Shown: positions 52,480 through 62,799 of the stretch, piece by piece
Numbering within the stretch: position 1 is the stretch's first letter
How the letters are laid out: every line of letters begins with the position of its first letter
Assembly (NCBI GenBank): GCA_963556195.1
Contig: OY744537.1
Span: forward strand, 22,999,876-23,063,875
Direction: 5' to 3'
Length of the DNA: 64,000 nt
Origin: Sepiola atlantica
Lineage: Eukaryota; Mollusca; Cephalopoda; Sepiida; Sepiolidae
Notes under the pieces: generated by a model
Database searches by the model: none
The model's input: only the letters and a program-made list of their open reading frames with translations
Told to the model about the DNA's origin: nothing
Position numbers and translations under genes: made by a program

Positions 52480-53550
52480 AATAATCAGGAATGATCAGAT
52501 CTGTGATTGGATCACAAAGTGACAAAACATTTTCCAAAAATCCAATAGCATCATAAGAAGCTGACTGTTTGATGGTTAACAAGGGGATTAATCCATGACA
52601 TCTTCCTGAATCATAGAAAAGTGTTGACTGCAGACAGCTAATCAACAAGATGTATCAGAAACAGCAGCATGTGTGTCAGAAAAGGCCCAATCCTACAGCA
52701 CAATGATGCACAGCTACACGTCTTGGAGATAACTGAAGGAGGGGGGGGGGCTGTTTAATTTCCATATCTTAATGTAAACTACTTTTTTTAGAGAAATTAC
52801 TAAATAAATAAACAATAAATAGATTTGCCGCCGCGACTAGTAATCAAAACCATAATCTTGAGGTCTCCAGACTTGATCCATACGCACTGAGCTACCAAGC
52901 ACATATTATGAAACCCACTCAAATTAACTGCCTTAAACAGCTTCACATTTAGAAAGAGAAAATACGGCTTACTTTTTAGAAATCAAACTTGCCATTCTTT
53001 TAATGAGTTTTTTTTTTTTTTTTTTAATTGCAATATTACATTTTAGATTAAAGCGCTCAGTGAAAATTTTAATTTGTATGAATTCATATTTTAACGGATT
53101 CAACTTTTTATTGATACACACCTAAATTTGGGTCACGTGACACTTTCCAAATGTAAACATCTTGGCATCCGTACTTTCATGCAACTTAAAACATTCATTT
53201 AAAAAAAAACCCAAATTAGTCACAATTTAAACGAGAATTAATCAATTCAAATGTTTCTTAAATTAAGAGCAACATTTTGTTTTTTAATAAGCAGCTAAAA
53301 GTATTTTTAAAATATATTTGTAAGTGTAAAAAAACATTTTATTTATTTATAGTTATTTGTTAAAAAAATATTTCTTTCATTCAATTTGACGAAATGTATT
53401 TGATATTTTTTTCTTTATTTTATTTGATATACAAGCTTACTTATTTTTAAAAAATATTTCTGGCTTCAACTACTTATTGGCGTTTAAAGTAATTTGAAAA
53501 GAGATTTTTGATTTTTCACTTTCCTTTATAAATATAACGTAAAATCAGCT
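52480..53550. other. no gene recognised; tRNA-like fragment
   Basis: Minus strand near 52835-52905 reads TTGGTAGCTCAGTGCGTATG and ATGGTTTTGATTAC, a degenerate tRNA-like head. G run at 52740-52750. Rest AT-rich. Confidence 0.45.
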
Positions 53551-53559
53551 CTTTCAAAA

Positions 53560-53711
53560 AAGAGGCACTCCAGATTGGAACAAAAAGTAAACATTGCCTT
53601 AGTCTCGAAGGATCTCAACATCGGTGCCTGTGCCCCAGATCAGAACAGATGAAGGGTATAGTATCAAAACACAAAACAGATGCTACACTTTGCTCCTAGC
53701 GAAAAGGCCAA
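53560..53711 (-). mobile_element. U2-headed SINE, subfamily B, diverged
   Basis: Minus head GGCCTTTTCGCTAGGAGCAA then AGTGTAGCATCTGTTTTG; body with TTACTTTTTGTTCCAATC. 3' truncated. Confidence 0.65.
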
Positions 53712-53789
53712 CTATGGTAGTAAGTAGGAAGTTTCGATTGTTTATAAAGATGGCGACTATATTTTTCGGCCTTATACGAATGTTCGTAA

Positions 53790-53998
53790 TTACTTGCCTC
53801 CCTACGGAGCAGAGTTAAACACAAGATCGGTTTTTAATATGGGGAGAATCCAGCTCCCCTAAAAAGAGCACTCTGGATTGGAACAAAAATAAAAATTGCT
53901 TGTCTAGAAGGATTTCTCCTTCGCTAACCGGGGACAGAAAAGAAGAAATGTAGCATCAGAACAGATACTACATTTTTCTCCTAGATAAAGGGCCAATG
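53790..53998 (-). mobile_element. U2-headed SINE, subfamily B
   Basis: Minus head GGCCCTTTATCTAGGAGAAA then ATGTAGTATCTGTTCTGATG; body CAATCCAGAGTGCTC; end TTAACTCTGCTCCGTAGGGA. Collinear with 62243-62455. Confidence 0.75.
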
Positions 53999-54029
53999 GG
54001 TCAAGTTAGACACAAGGTCAAAGTATTTT

Positions 54030-54352
54030 TATTTACCTCATCTCATGGAGGCTAGACACAAAGTTAGGTGCAGTTAGCCAGTGCACTAGGATTAGTGTGC
54101 TTTGGCCTACAAAAAATGCCTGAGTAGCCCGTCGGCATTCCCCGGTAGAGGCGCCTCAGATGATTAGCAATAAACTAACCCCTTCTCAAATGGTGAGAAG
54201 GCAAAGCCTGGGAGGGTGGACCTCCTAGAACTGCACAGGGCAATACCTAAGACCAGTGAAATCAAGGCCCGAAGACAAAGACGGTACCAATCTATAGAGT
54301 GTAGCATCCATCGGAACAGATACTGCACTCTGATCTTAGCCAAAAGGCCAAG
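54030..54352 (-). mobile_element. U2-headed SINE, subfamily A
   Basis: Minus head CTTGGCCTTTTGGCTAAGAT then CAGAGTGCAGTATCTGTTCC, the GGTACCGTCTTTGTCTTCGG segment, GC-rich body and CTTTGTGTCTAGCCTCCATG end. With the two preceding entries it forms a head-to-tail cluster of three. Confidence 0.8.
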
Positions 54353-54514
54353 GTTTATGGAAAGGCCAATAGATCAATGTTACACAACTTGTAACAAATA
54401 ATTAACGATAAGGTCGTTAGACATACTGTGTGACGTTTTGGAAATGAAAATAATTAGTTGCTGTAATGAGTGAAACGATCGAAGTATAATCTAGTCGAAT
54501 GAATTATCCTTTTC

Positions 54515-54645
54515 TATCTATTATAATATAACGTTATAATATAATGGAGATCTTTGTCTGTCTGGATGTCCATCACTGGGAATTGAAACCACGAACCTGA
54601 CACCTGCAGTCTTAGTCGTTACTGACTGAGCTAACTGACTGAACT
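54515..54645 (+). mobile_element. Helitron-like 5' end with inverted tRNA-like segment
   Basis: TATCTATTATAATATAACGT...GGAGATCTTTGTCTGTCTGG resembles Helitron 5' ends. The minus strand TTAGCTCAGTCAGTAACGAC and GTGGTTTCAATTCCC is tRNA-like. Confidence 0.5.
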
Positions 54646-54744
54646 ATGAAAGTCTTTACAATTAACTCACTTAAGCAATTCACTGAACCCACTCGGTTGA
54701 CTGTGGAACTCTTCAGTCGCAGGAGGAAGAGACGCAGCAGCCTA

Positions 54745-55065
54745 GCTAAAATATACAACCATGGGGAAGATATTTTAGCTAGTCCACTCATAATATAAGG
54801 GTCACTTTCTCTCTCTGTCTGTTTATCCGTCATTCACAATATTTTTAACGAAGAGATCTTAACTAATAAATTACCAACAAATAAAGCGGATGCCATGACC
54901 GGAAATCGAAACTCAAACCTTGAGATCTGATCTGATGCTCTACGAACTGAGCTATTTAGACTTTCTTATAAATAGATCTTAAAACGCTACCTTAACAAAA
55001 TAATTATAGCTCTGACGTGACGTCATAGATTTATAATTTTCCTCATGTTTCAAAACATATATCTA
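54745..55065 (+). mobile_element. Helitron-like unit with embedded inverted tRNA-like segment (copy 2)
   Basis: Same order as 22776-23110: TCTGTCTGTTTATCCGTC, AACAAATAAAGCGGATGCCA, inverted tRNA-like AAATAGCTCAGTTCGTAGAG, then GTGACGTCATAGATTTATAA. Confidence 0.55.
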
Positions 55066-55089
55066 TAAATATATATAGTGTGTCAACGT

Positions 55090-55490
55090 ATAGTTTTTGA
55101 ATAAATAATTTGTATAAATATTATATAATTCTAAAAATGCCTCTTATATTATGAATGGATCTACCAGCCTAGCAAAAATATGCGATCGGAGGGAGTCTAT
55201 AATATAAATATGAGGTCTCTGTCGAGGGACAAAACCTTATACCAAGATCAAACACAACTTTTCTAGAGTAAAATTTTACGAAGAATCCAATGGTGGTATT
55301 CGTAATGTTATTGCAATAGTCAGTTATAAGTTATCTCCCTTTATTAGAACACTTCACTGATGTCACACCAGAGATAAAAAAGAGTTTCCACATCTTTCTA
55401 ACCATACCGTTGAGGCGTGTAAAAACACATGGACATGAAAACCATGTGCTGCTCTTAATTCCTTATTGCAATGTGTTCTTCAAAATTGTC
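55090..55490. other. no gene recognised
   Basis: AT-rich; no repeat recognised. Confidence 0.45.
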
Positions 55491-55494
55491 ATAT

Positions 55495-55735
55495 TTATTC
55501 CCTGCTCGTTTGACTCGTTGATCTAGTGGTCTTCATCAATTTGCTGTTCAGATACCTCATTATAATACATCTTTCTGTTCCAGTAGCTTCTATCAAAGAA
55601 CTACAGGCTTTTGGAACTCTTTTCCTGCTGACTGTTTTCCTCCTATTTATAGCTTTGGTCTTTTCAAAACTGAGGTCAATAGACATCTCCTGTCTTTTCG
55701 TTAATTATTTTTCATTCTTTTTTGCTCTTTACAAC
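55495..55735 (+). mobile_element. LINE C-terminal fragment, degenerate
   Basis: In one frame RTTGFWNSFPADCFPPIYSF and FKTEVNRHLLSF, matching the C-terminal phrase of the window's LINEs. The longer open frame across it (55526-55930) is in another frame. Confidence 0.6.
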
Positions 55736-55739
55736 AGAT

Positions 55740-56810
55740 GGTTTCATGCCTTGTCTAGAGTGACTTTCATAAAAGAAGTAAATAAATTGCGGTATTCATT
55801 TTGTATTAGGTTAGGTTGTCTTATAATAATAATATTGTCGAATTTGCATTCATGCAAGACGCTTATAAACACCAGAGTCTATGTTTTACCCTTTTCTTTT
55901 TCTTTTTTCTTGAAAAATTATAGAAATTAAAAAAAAGAAAAATGGTAATATAGGATTCAGGGATGAAAGTAGAAGTAACACATGGGGTCTTCATTCATTT
56001 ATTAAATGGTGGCAAGTTTAAAAATAAGAGTGTATAAAAAAGGCAAGCTTATCAAGTTTAAATTAAGTGAAACTTTACTTACAACATATAGTAATGTATC
56101 AAACATAGCATAATCTCAAGTCCAACTCTCTCCATTTTAAGTTATTGTGTGGTATGCTGTGTGGAACGGAAGTTGCATTAACAGTGTAATTGGGTTGAAT
56201 CACTAACACAAAGGAAGAGAAATATGTCTGAAGAGGGGAATTTCCATATTGGCTACACACAAATAGAAATTAGAAACAAAAAGAACATGTGGGTTAAATA
56301 ACAACGACAATTTATCTGTATCAAATACACTTTGTACATATGTATGTGGTGTTATGTTTGTTACGTTATAATATATAGAAGAGAACTCTTCACTGATGTC
56401 ACGCTAGAGATAAAAAAGAGTCTTCCTTTCTTTCTCAATATGTACAGCTGTATTTTCAGTAACATATTTTGTTTTTTTAAATATTGTTCAAGCGGATTAC
56501 GGTCTGACTTAAATGGTTGTATCTTGGTATTAAAACAAGCGACCTGATTTCTGACTTGTTCATTTCAAGCGGAAACTCTCCTGATTGGTCAGAAAACCTT
56601 CTCTTGTTGCACCTTATCATGTATCCAGTTTTTGCAGACGTATTTTTAAGACTCCACGTGAGTCAATCACATGTATTCTTTCAAAGTTAAATTGAATTTT
56701 TGTCTTTTAATGAGATGTGCCCCTGTTAATAAACTATTAAGAGACAGGAAAACTGTGCTAATGACATTGTAAATGACCTCTTTTAATCTTTTCCATCACG
56801 TAATATTATG
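55740..56810. other. no gene recognised
   Basis: AT-rich, nothing placed. CACTGATGTCACGCTAGAGATA near 56391 repeats a phrase at 55352. Confidence 0.45.
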
Positions 56811-56814
56811 CACA

Positions 56815-57135
56815 ATGGATAAAGTGCTAAGTAATAATCAGTTCTAAGTGATATCCTTCTGGATGTTGAAGGTTCAATCCTCATTATGGGCGATACTAAG
56901 AATATGATTATGAATTAGTTAAGACTTCTACCCGGTCATGGCTTACAGAAAGAGAGCAAGCTACAGCCATGGATTAAAAGAAGGGGTTCCATTCGAAATT
57001 CCATACATATTGCCGAGTTCGAAATAAAAGATTCTGGAGTTCGACAAGATGCACCTGAAGAAGGTTGGACGTTACATCGGCCGAAACGTTGTGAGAATAA
57101 CACCCAAGATAAGAACAGTAGTCCGAATAATCGAA
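56815..57135 (+). mobile_element. tRNA-headed SINE with hammerhead-like tail, best copy
   Basis: Head ends with GTTGAAGGTTCAATCCTCAT (box B GGTTCAATCC). Body has CTTCTACCCGGTCATGGCTT. Tail CACCTGAAGAAGGTTGGACG then TTACATCGGCCGAAACGTTG. The tail can be drawn as a hammerhead: CTGAAGA, stem II GGTTGG/TCGGCC with one extra A before it, GAAA. Tails of this kind occur at seven or more other places here. Confidence 0.65.
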
Positions 57136-57204
57136 AAGCATTATCAATCCTATACTTTTACACTATTATTCACATAGCGTCCATAATGACAGTGAATTAT
57201 TTGG

Positions 57205-57310
57205 AATTTTTAGGACTATTATTCTCATCAATTTTTCGGCTGATAAAACCTCTGACCTTCTTCAGCTGCATCATTTCAAACTTGGGGATCTTTATGTTGA
57301 ACTCATTGGA
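57205..57310 (-). mobile_element. SINE tail with hammerhead-like motif
   Basis: Minus strand CAGCTGAAGAAGGTCAGAGG ... ATCAGCCGAAAAATTGATGA; CTGAAGA and GAAA are both present. Inverted relative to the neighbour at 57055-57135. Confidence 0.55.
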
Positions 57311-57419
57311 GAAATTAGGATTAACTACTTTAAAAGAAAAGAATGAGATGCGATTTAATTAGAATTTCTAAAATAATTAATTGGATTTCTGTTGTATAGT
57401 TGGGTCTGACTTCTTCACA

Positions 57420-57525
57420 AACGAAGTGCAAATTACTTAAAAGCCTTCTTCTACATCGGCCAAAATTTTGTGAGAATAACATCCAAGATGAAGAACAGTA
57501 GTCGGAATAATCCAAACAAAGTAAG
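57420..57525 (+). mobile_element. SINE tail fragment
   Basis: CTTCTACATCGGCCAAAATT and AACATCCAAGATGAAGAACA; 3' half only. Confidence 0.5.
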
Positions 57526-58000
57526 AATATTTTGTTTGTTTCTTTACGCATATTCAATACAATTCCTCAGAATTTTGTTCTGACTTAACATGATTTTATC
57601 CTGTTAAATTAATGATTTCTGAGATAATTTCAAACATGTTCAATTCTTAAATGAAATGATAGAGTATGCAGGACTTCACTTGCTCCACTAATTCTTTAGC
57701 TGATCCTTTTTTTTCTGGTCCAGCTGTATCTTTAGTAGCACATTTTAAGAATTCAACAAATTAACAAAATGATAGTAAAAAAAAAAACGATGAACAAAGT
57801 GACAAAAATGGCAGTTTTGTCACTCATCAAAAAAAAAAAATGGAGCTCCTCATCTCCTGCCTCATCTGAATAATAAAAAAAAGAAGCTCTTAACTCCTGC
57901 ATAAAAATGTCTGATAATAAAAGCAAAGAAAACAAAAATAGCCTTTTTTTTTTTTTGTATTGCTTTTCATCTGCTGCTTGCTCTTCTTTTTTTAATTTTT
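57526..58000. other. no gene recognised
   Basis: AT-rich with A and T runs. Confidence 0.5.
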
Positions 58001-58006
58001 CTTTTT

Positions 58007-58140
58007 AAGAAAAGAAAAACAACTTTATTACATTTTACCTTTAAAAAATCCATCTCTCCTTACAAACAGGATTCTTATCTAAGGAGAGATGGATTTTTTT
58101 TTTTTAAGGTTAAAGATAATAAAGTTGTTTTTCTTTTCTT
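58007..58140. repeat. inverted repeat (hairpin), 134 bp
   Basis: Outer arms AAGAAAAGAAAAACAACTTT/AAAGTTGTTTTTCTTTTCTT and inner arms AAATCCATCTCTCCTT/AAGGAGAGATGGATTT with a loop of about 19 nt. Confidence 0.85.
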
Positions 58141-58289
58141 AGAAAAACAAAAAGCGACTCTTTTACATTACGCTGGAGACAAAGAAAACTACATGAATAA
58201 TGACCCTGTACATTCCTTTTATTTCATTTATTTATGTGTCATATTGGACCCTCTACTCCAACAGGCCACCACCATACTGAATACGTGTT

Positions 58290-58465
58290 TTCTTGAGAGG
58301 TTTCCCCAAATGGACAAATATGCAGAAATTTAAATGTAATGTGAACAAACATCTCTTGCACAACTCCCCACTTAGGATGCTCCCCTATAAACCTGGGCCC
58401 TAATCATAGTAGCCCCTAGTGTCTCAGTGGCAATGTGACCCCTTGTTTGAGTGAATTAAAGTTTA
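58290..58465 (+). mobile_element. LINE 3' fragment, subfamily 2
   Basis: ATGCAGAAATTTAAATGTAA, ACAAACATCTCTTGCACAAC and CAGTGGCAATGTGACCCCTT; end of the element only. Confidence 0.65.
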
Positions 58466-58536
58466 GAAAAAAGGGGGATGGAAATAAGCAGGAAGATAAC
58501 ATTTACTCAAGGAATGGTTGCATTTTCATATATATA

Positions 58537-59235
58537 CTAGACCACCCGTGACCCGTTGGGTCAGTTTGTTATATTAGCTATGGAATTCATGTATGAGCGT
58601 GACACTTGTGGCATAAAGAAAATAGTTTTTTTTTTACATAACAGAAGCATTTCTATGAAAGTATATTAAAATGAAAAAAGAATATAGATAGATTTCTATG
58701 AGTCGTTCTGTTTATTATAATTGTTTTTTTTTTAAATTACAGTTACTGAATTATAAGTGGTTGGTTAGGGCGATTTGAGAAAGGAAGGGGGTACAGCAGG
58801 CTTTCTCGCGTACGTAACGAAAACAGAGGGAGTAGGAGTGGTGAAATCTATGAGAGGGAAAGTGGGAGGTGGTTTCGTTCACCGACCGCTAGTATGGCTG
58901 ATATTAATAATGAGTGTTGTTTTTTTGTTTGTTTGTTTTTGTTTTTTAAAAGGGAGGAGTTTTTTTGAAACTGCGACAGACTTTACGAAGTCCTCCCGTT
59001 GAATGTTTTTAGCCGTGAAGAAAACAAATAAACTATTTGATGAAATTAAATGAAATTGTTTAAAAATTTCCAGAATTAAAAATTTCATGCGTTCGTTAAT
59101 CATAATAGAGAATAACAGAATTGGAATAACAGATTGAAGACGATGCTATCTACGCATGCGCAACCGGATGTTTAAAACCGGAAAGCTGAAAGCTGATTGC
59201 AAACATACAAGAACAATAGACTTTTAGTATTATAT

Positions 59236-59238
<3 letters not shown>
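58537..59238 (-). mobile_element. Helitron-like element, copy 2
   Basis: Mirror of 51721-52471 with the same terminal hairpin and CTAG end. Both ends (about 220 and 450 bp) are nearly identical to copy 1, but the middle (about 58730-58800) is unrelated to that of copy 1 (about 52175-52280). Confidence 0.8.

Positions 59239-59279
<41 letters not shown>
59239..59279. repeat. (TA)n tract
   Basis: About 20 TA units at the 5' end of the Helitron-like copy. Confidence 0.95.
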
Positions 59280-59282
<3 letters not shown>

Positions 59283-59373
59283 TAATACAACAAAAGATAT
59301 AAGAGGCAACTAATATCTTTAATTAGTGAACATTCGGATAAAAATGAAGCTCAATATACTGGATAGAGCATTA
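59280..59373 (-). repeat. H-A family distal segment
   Basis: Inverted match to 26672-26768 (CTCTATCCAGTATATTGAGC on the minus strand). Confidence 0.65.
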
Positions 59374-59533
59374 ATAGCAATAGATAAAGTGAAAGAATAA
59401 AATAAGGTGTGAATCAAATTTTATTACAGTTCAATGTTCAAGCAAAGTACTTTAAAGTACTTTGCCTGAACATTGAACTGTAATAAAATTTGATTCGCAC
59501 CTTATTTTATTCTTTCACTTTATCTATTGCTAT
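59374..59533. repeat. 160-bp near-perfect palindrome of H-A family arms
   Basis: Arms 59374-59453 and 59454-59533 are reverse complements with two mismatches and no spacer (centre GTACTTT/AAAGTAC). Each arm equals the stretch that follows the H-A hammerhead cleavage site at 26185 (ACTTTGC.TGAAC... to TTTATCTATTGC). A TA tract follows the right arm. Confidence 0.9.
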
Positions 59534-59539
59534 ATATAT

Positions 59540-60195
59540 ATATAATATATATATTTATTTCTCACAGAGAAGGTTAGGTAAAGACAGCATAAGGGAGACA
59601 TGATAAGTATAACATTTGTTTTATTCTTTATAACTAATATATATATAAAGTATGTAATTTTTTAAACTTTTTCTGTTATGGTAATCTTACCGTATGTAGG
59701 GCATGGATTTGTGTGATTGAAACTTTTAGAAAGATCGTGCCGATTATGTTTCCCCATTCATTTACCAATTCCAATGACCAGCCTATTACATCTGTAATTT
59801 TCACCTCCTAACGAAAGAGTCCACGTTAAAAGATCCTACACACAAGCGAAATAAACATGAATTGCCAGGGTAAACATATTATAGAGAATGTATGGGCTAT
59901 GTAAAATAAATAAGACTTACTTTTATGATGTCTGGGAACTGTTCTGCACAAGAATGATATGACCAGTGGTGAAAATACTATGCTGAAATGGTTAGCTGTC
60001 CTTGGAGTCCTGTCTAAACTACCATGAGAAGCAAGATCTGACGATACAGCATCAGCAATGTAAAACCAAATATAAAAGCATAGAGCTGGTGTGGAACACA
60101 TCCACTCAGCTTCAAGCTCAAGCCAGAAAGATACCAAGCCCTGATTTGAAATCGAGCATTATGCATGTGCGAGTATTTTGGCAAAGCAGAAGAGT
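59540..60195. other. no gene recognised
   Basis: Short TA tracts at 59532-59552. Overlapping open frames at 59826-60331 on both strands have no motif that I can name. Confidence 0.4.
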
Positions 60196-60199
60196 ACCC

Positions 60200-60559
60200 G
60201 ACTCAAAGTCAGCAGCAAACGGTGTTCGGTTAGATTTAGTTCCTGATATTAAAGACTTTCGGTTTTGTGTCACTTACTCTTCTGGTTTGCTAAGTTTTGT
60301 ACTAATTTTTATTTATTCATTTATTTATTAAATTGTTAGGTGAAAGTACAGAATAGTTAATAAAGCCCCCCCCCCCTCCCCATATTAAGAATGGCATTCT
60401 AAAGAATCTTCTGCGATTTACGGACCGTGCCGAACTAATAATGTTATTATTTAGAAAGCCATTCTTAACATGGAGAGGGGCGCTTTGTTAACTATTCTGT
60501 ACTTTCACCTAATAATTTACTGAAACTCTTCGAACATCGTTTGCTGCTGACTTTGAGTC
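60200..60559. repeat. foldback element, about 360 bp
   Basis: Outer arms 60200-60228 and 60531-60559 (GACTCAAAGTCAGCAGCAAA inverted) and inner arms about 60330-60367 and 60478-60517 (GGTGAAAGTACAGAATAGTT inverted) are well matched; the left arm carries about 100 extra bases. No ORF. Confidence 0.8.
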
Positions 60560-61575
60560 GAGTACTGGTTTGCGAGTCTTTTTAGTATTCCAAAGTTGAA
60601 GAGTTCATTCTCACGTTTGACAAGTAATGATTCAAGGGTGTGTGGGAGGGGGGGGGGGCTTGAATATAGTTCAAGGGAGATAACTCTGAACATACTTCAA
60701 CACCACCATTATCAACCTCGATAGGCTACCTATTATTATTGTATTATTCAAAATGCAATTAAATAGATAATAAAATGGGAAGGTAGGTAAAGCTACAATA
60801 TATGTAACTCCAACTGTTTAATATTATTCTTTTTCTCTGTTTACTGTGACTCTTGTGTGTGTACTCAGAATAACACAACATTGCAACTGCATTGCATGTC
60901 ATAGAAAGAACCCAAATATTTTGATTCTTCACTTGTCTTAACATTGTTAGAGGGGAAGGAGGGGTCTTAGAAATACAAAGCTGTGATTGGTTAAATAAGA
61001 TCATCTGTTAAGTTCGATGGAAGGAGGAATTTGAAATAGTCAATTAGTTAAAAAAAAAAAAATTGTACGTGGCTGTGGATGAGGCCTCATCAGTGTCTTC
61101 ATGGCCGCCAAGATAGTGAGATGATAAGTAAATGTTTTGGGAACTTATGATACCAACAACATTCCAGCCGGTGATTGTTGTGAAATTGAATTAATAAAGT
61201 GATATTTTAAATAACCCAAGTTGTTCATAGTCATAAATCCATCCCCAAAGCAGATTTCAACCATGAAGAATGTATGGGATTGACATCCTAATATTTTTAT
61301 CAGATCAGCGTGAACAGAAACAAAAAGCAATACCAAATTCACTTCAACAACAAAACGCTCAAACCTGGAGCCATAAAAATCGGCTCCCAGAGACCAGTCT
61401 AACAAAAAGGCATAAAAAACCAAAAATGTTGATCACGTGGATTGCTCACAAAAACGTCTGCACGGCCAATATATAAAGCATCACACAGCGCCAATTTTTT
61501 TCTTTTTCTCTTCATCTCTCTGCCTCTCCTTCGATGCTTCACAGAGAAGACGTCCAGCGACTCCGGCTGACTACT
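60560..61575. other. no gene recognised
   Basis: G run at 60647-60658. Frames at 61145-61605 have no recognised motif. Confidence 0.45.
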
Positions 61576-61608
<33 letters not shown>

Positions 61609-61780
61609 AACAAAGGCCTACACTCCTATCATTCTTCATCGCACGCAAACACACACTGTCACACACACACACACATAAACAAAGGCCTACACTCCTATCA
61701 TTCTTCATCGCACGCAAACACACACTGTCACACACACATGCATATAACCACACACTGCTGACAAAGGCACACACACACAC
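61576..61780. repeat. (CA)n with 64-bp duplication
   Basis: CATAAACAAAGGCCTACACT starts at 61606 and 61672, each followed by CTATCATTCTTCATCGCACG and a CA run. Frames over this repeat are artefacts. Confidence 0.9.
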
Positions 61781-62222
61781 ATGCCTACACGAATTCTTAA
61801 CTCACGTGCATGCACACACTTTCATACAACTGCACAAACACATCCAAACATGGTCGCACACACGTGCTTACTACTATTCTCGGAACTGACTTTCAACGAA
61901 CATTTCAAACAAACATTTTACCACTATGTAAAATTTTGTACATATATAAATATTTTGTGTTACTTTTAAACTACGTTTTATTCTCCCTTCAACTATATGC
62001 ATGCCTTATCTTTTATTCAACAATTTCATGTTTTTCCATGTTTTTCATTGTTTAAGCATTTCACAAATATATAGCAATTTCATTCTCACCACGTGGTCCG
62101 CACGTCTCTACAAAATGGAGTCAACACAACATAAATGTAAGCGTGAATCTTAGCACATTCTCTAAGGCACAATATCTTACTAAGCCAACGTCCGCATTCC
62201 TACAAATGACATGCTAGATAGC
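61781..62222. other. no gene recognised
   Basis: Nothing placed. Confidence 0.5.
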
Positions 62223-62242
62223 AACCTCAACATGATCCTATC

Positions 62243-62457
62243 CTTGGCTTTTTGGCTAGGAGCAAAATGTAGTATCTGTTCTGATACAACATTTCATATT
62301 TTCTGGCTTCGGTCAGTGAAGGAGAAATTCTTCTAGACTGAGGCAATTTTCATTTTTGTCCCAATCAGAGTGCCCCTTTTTGGAGAGCTGGATTTTCCCC
62401 ACATTAAAAAACGACCTTGTGTCTAACTCTACCCTCGTAGGGAGGCAAGTAAATAGG
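62243..62457 (+). mobile_element. U2-headed SINE, subfamily B, with target-site duplication
   Basis: Head CCTTGGCTTTTTGGCTAGGA then GCAAAATGTAGTATCTGTTC; body CAATCAGAGTGCCCC; end GTGTCTAACTCTACCCTCGT and GGGAGGCAAGTAAA. AACCTCAACATGAT (62223-62236) before and AACCTCAGCATGAT (62458-62471) after form a 14-bp duplication with one mismatch, evidence of retroposition as a unit. Confidence 0.85.
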
Positions 62458-62504
62458 AACCTCAGCATGATTATCACAAGGAACCCAGCATCACTTATTT
62501 AAAT

Positions 62505-62782
62505 CTACATTTTATATTCTACATCTATATCACCATTGTCACTGCTCCTTCGGACTAACATACAACTCGGTTCTAGTCGGTTTCCATTGTAAGCTCGCTT
62601 CCGGGTTGTGATAATCAATGTTTGTTGTGGGTGGTGTCCATTGAAGACATGTAGCCCTTGGTCCGTTTGTCCATCAAAGTTTAAGTCAGTTAAAGGCTGG
62701 TTGACCTTTGGCTTTTTGTAGGTGCCGTTTGCTGTCTCCTGGGGATCAGGGTACAAGCAGTATCCTGATCCAGTTTGATTTA
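62505..62782 (-). CDS. candidate terminal coding exon, product unknown
   Basis: Minus strand: acceptor TTGTGTAG, then about 92 codons to TAG at 62507-62505. The translation (segments NQTGSGYCLYPDPQETANG, LNFDGQTDQGLHVFNGHHPQ, CMLVRRSSDNGDIDVEYKM) has a balanced amino-acid mix and higher GC than its surroundings, unlike random frames here. I do not recognise the family. The acidic, Tyr-containing C-terminus would suit a receptor tail, but that is a guess. It could instead be an old pseudogene or chance ORF. Confidence 0.45.
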
Positions 62783-62799
62783 CTACACAATTACATATA

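Noticed and set aside
55526..55930. A 134-codon hydrophobic frame as a membrane protein gene
   Set aside because: The region is a LINE C-terminal relic in a different frame; the long frame is T-rich by composition.
60002..60331. A 109-codon plus-strand frame with an antisense frame of 103 codons
   Set aside because: No recognisable domain, no splice context, and it runs into the foldback at 60200; not enough to call a gene.
61075..61105. CTGATGAGGCCTCAT on the minus strand as a hammerhead
   Set aside because: No GAAA box follows; the phrase is only a small palindrome.
61534..61780. Open frames over the CA repeat
   Set aside because: Thr-His and Cys-Val repeats from simple sequence.
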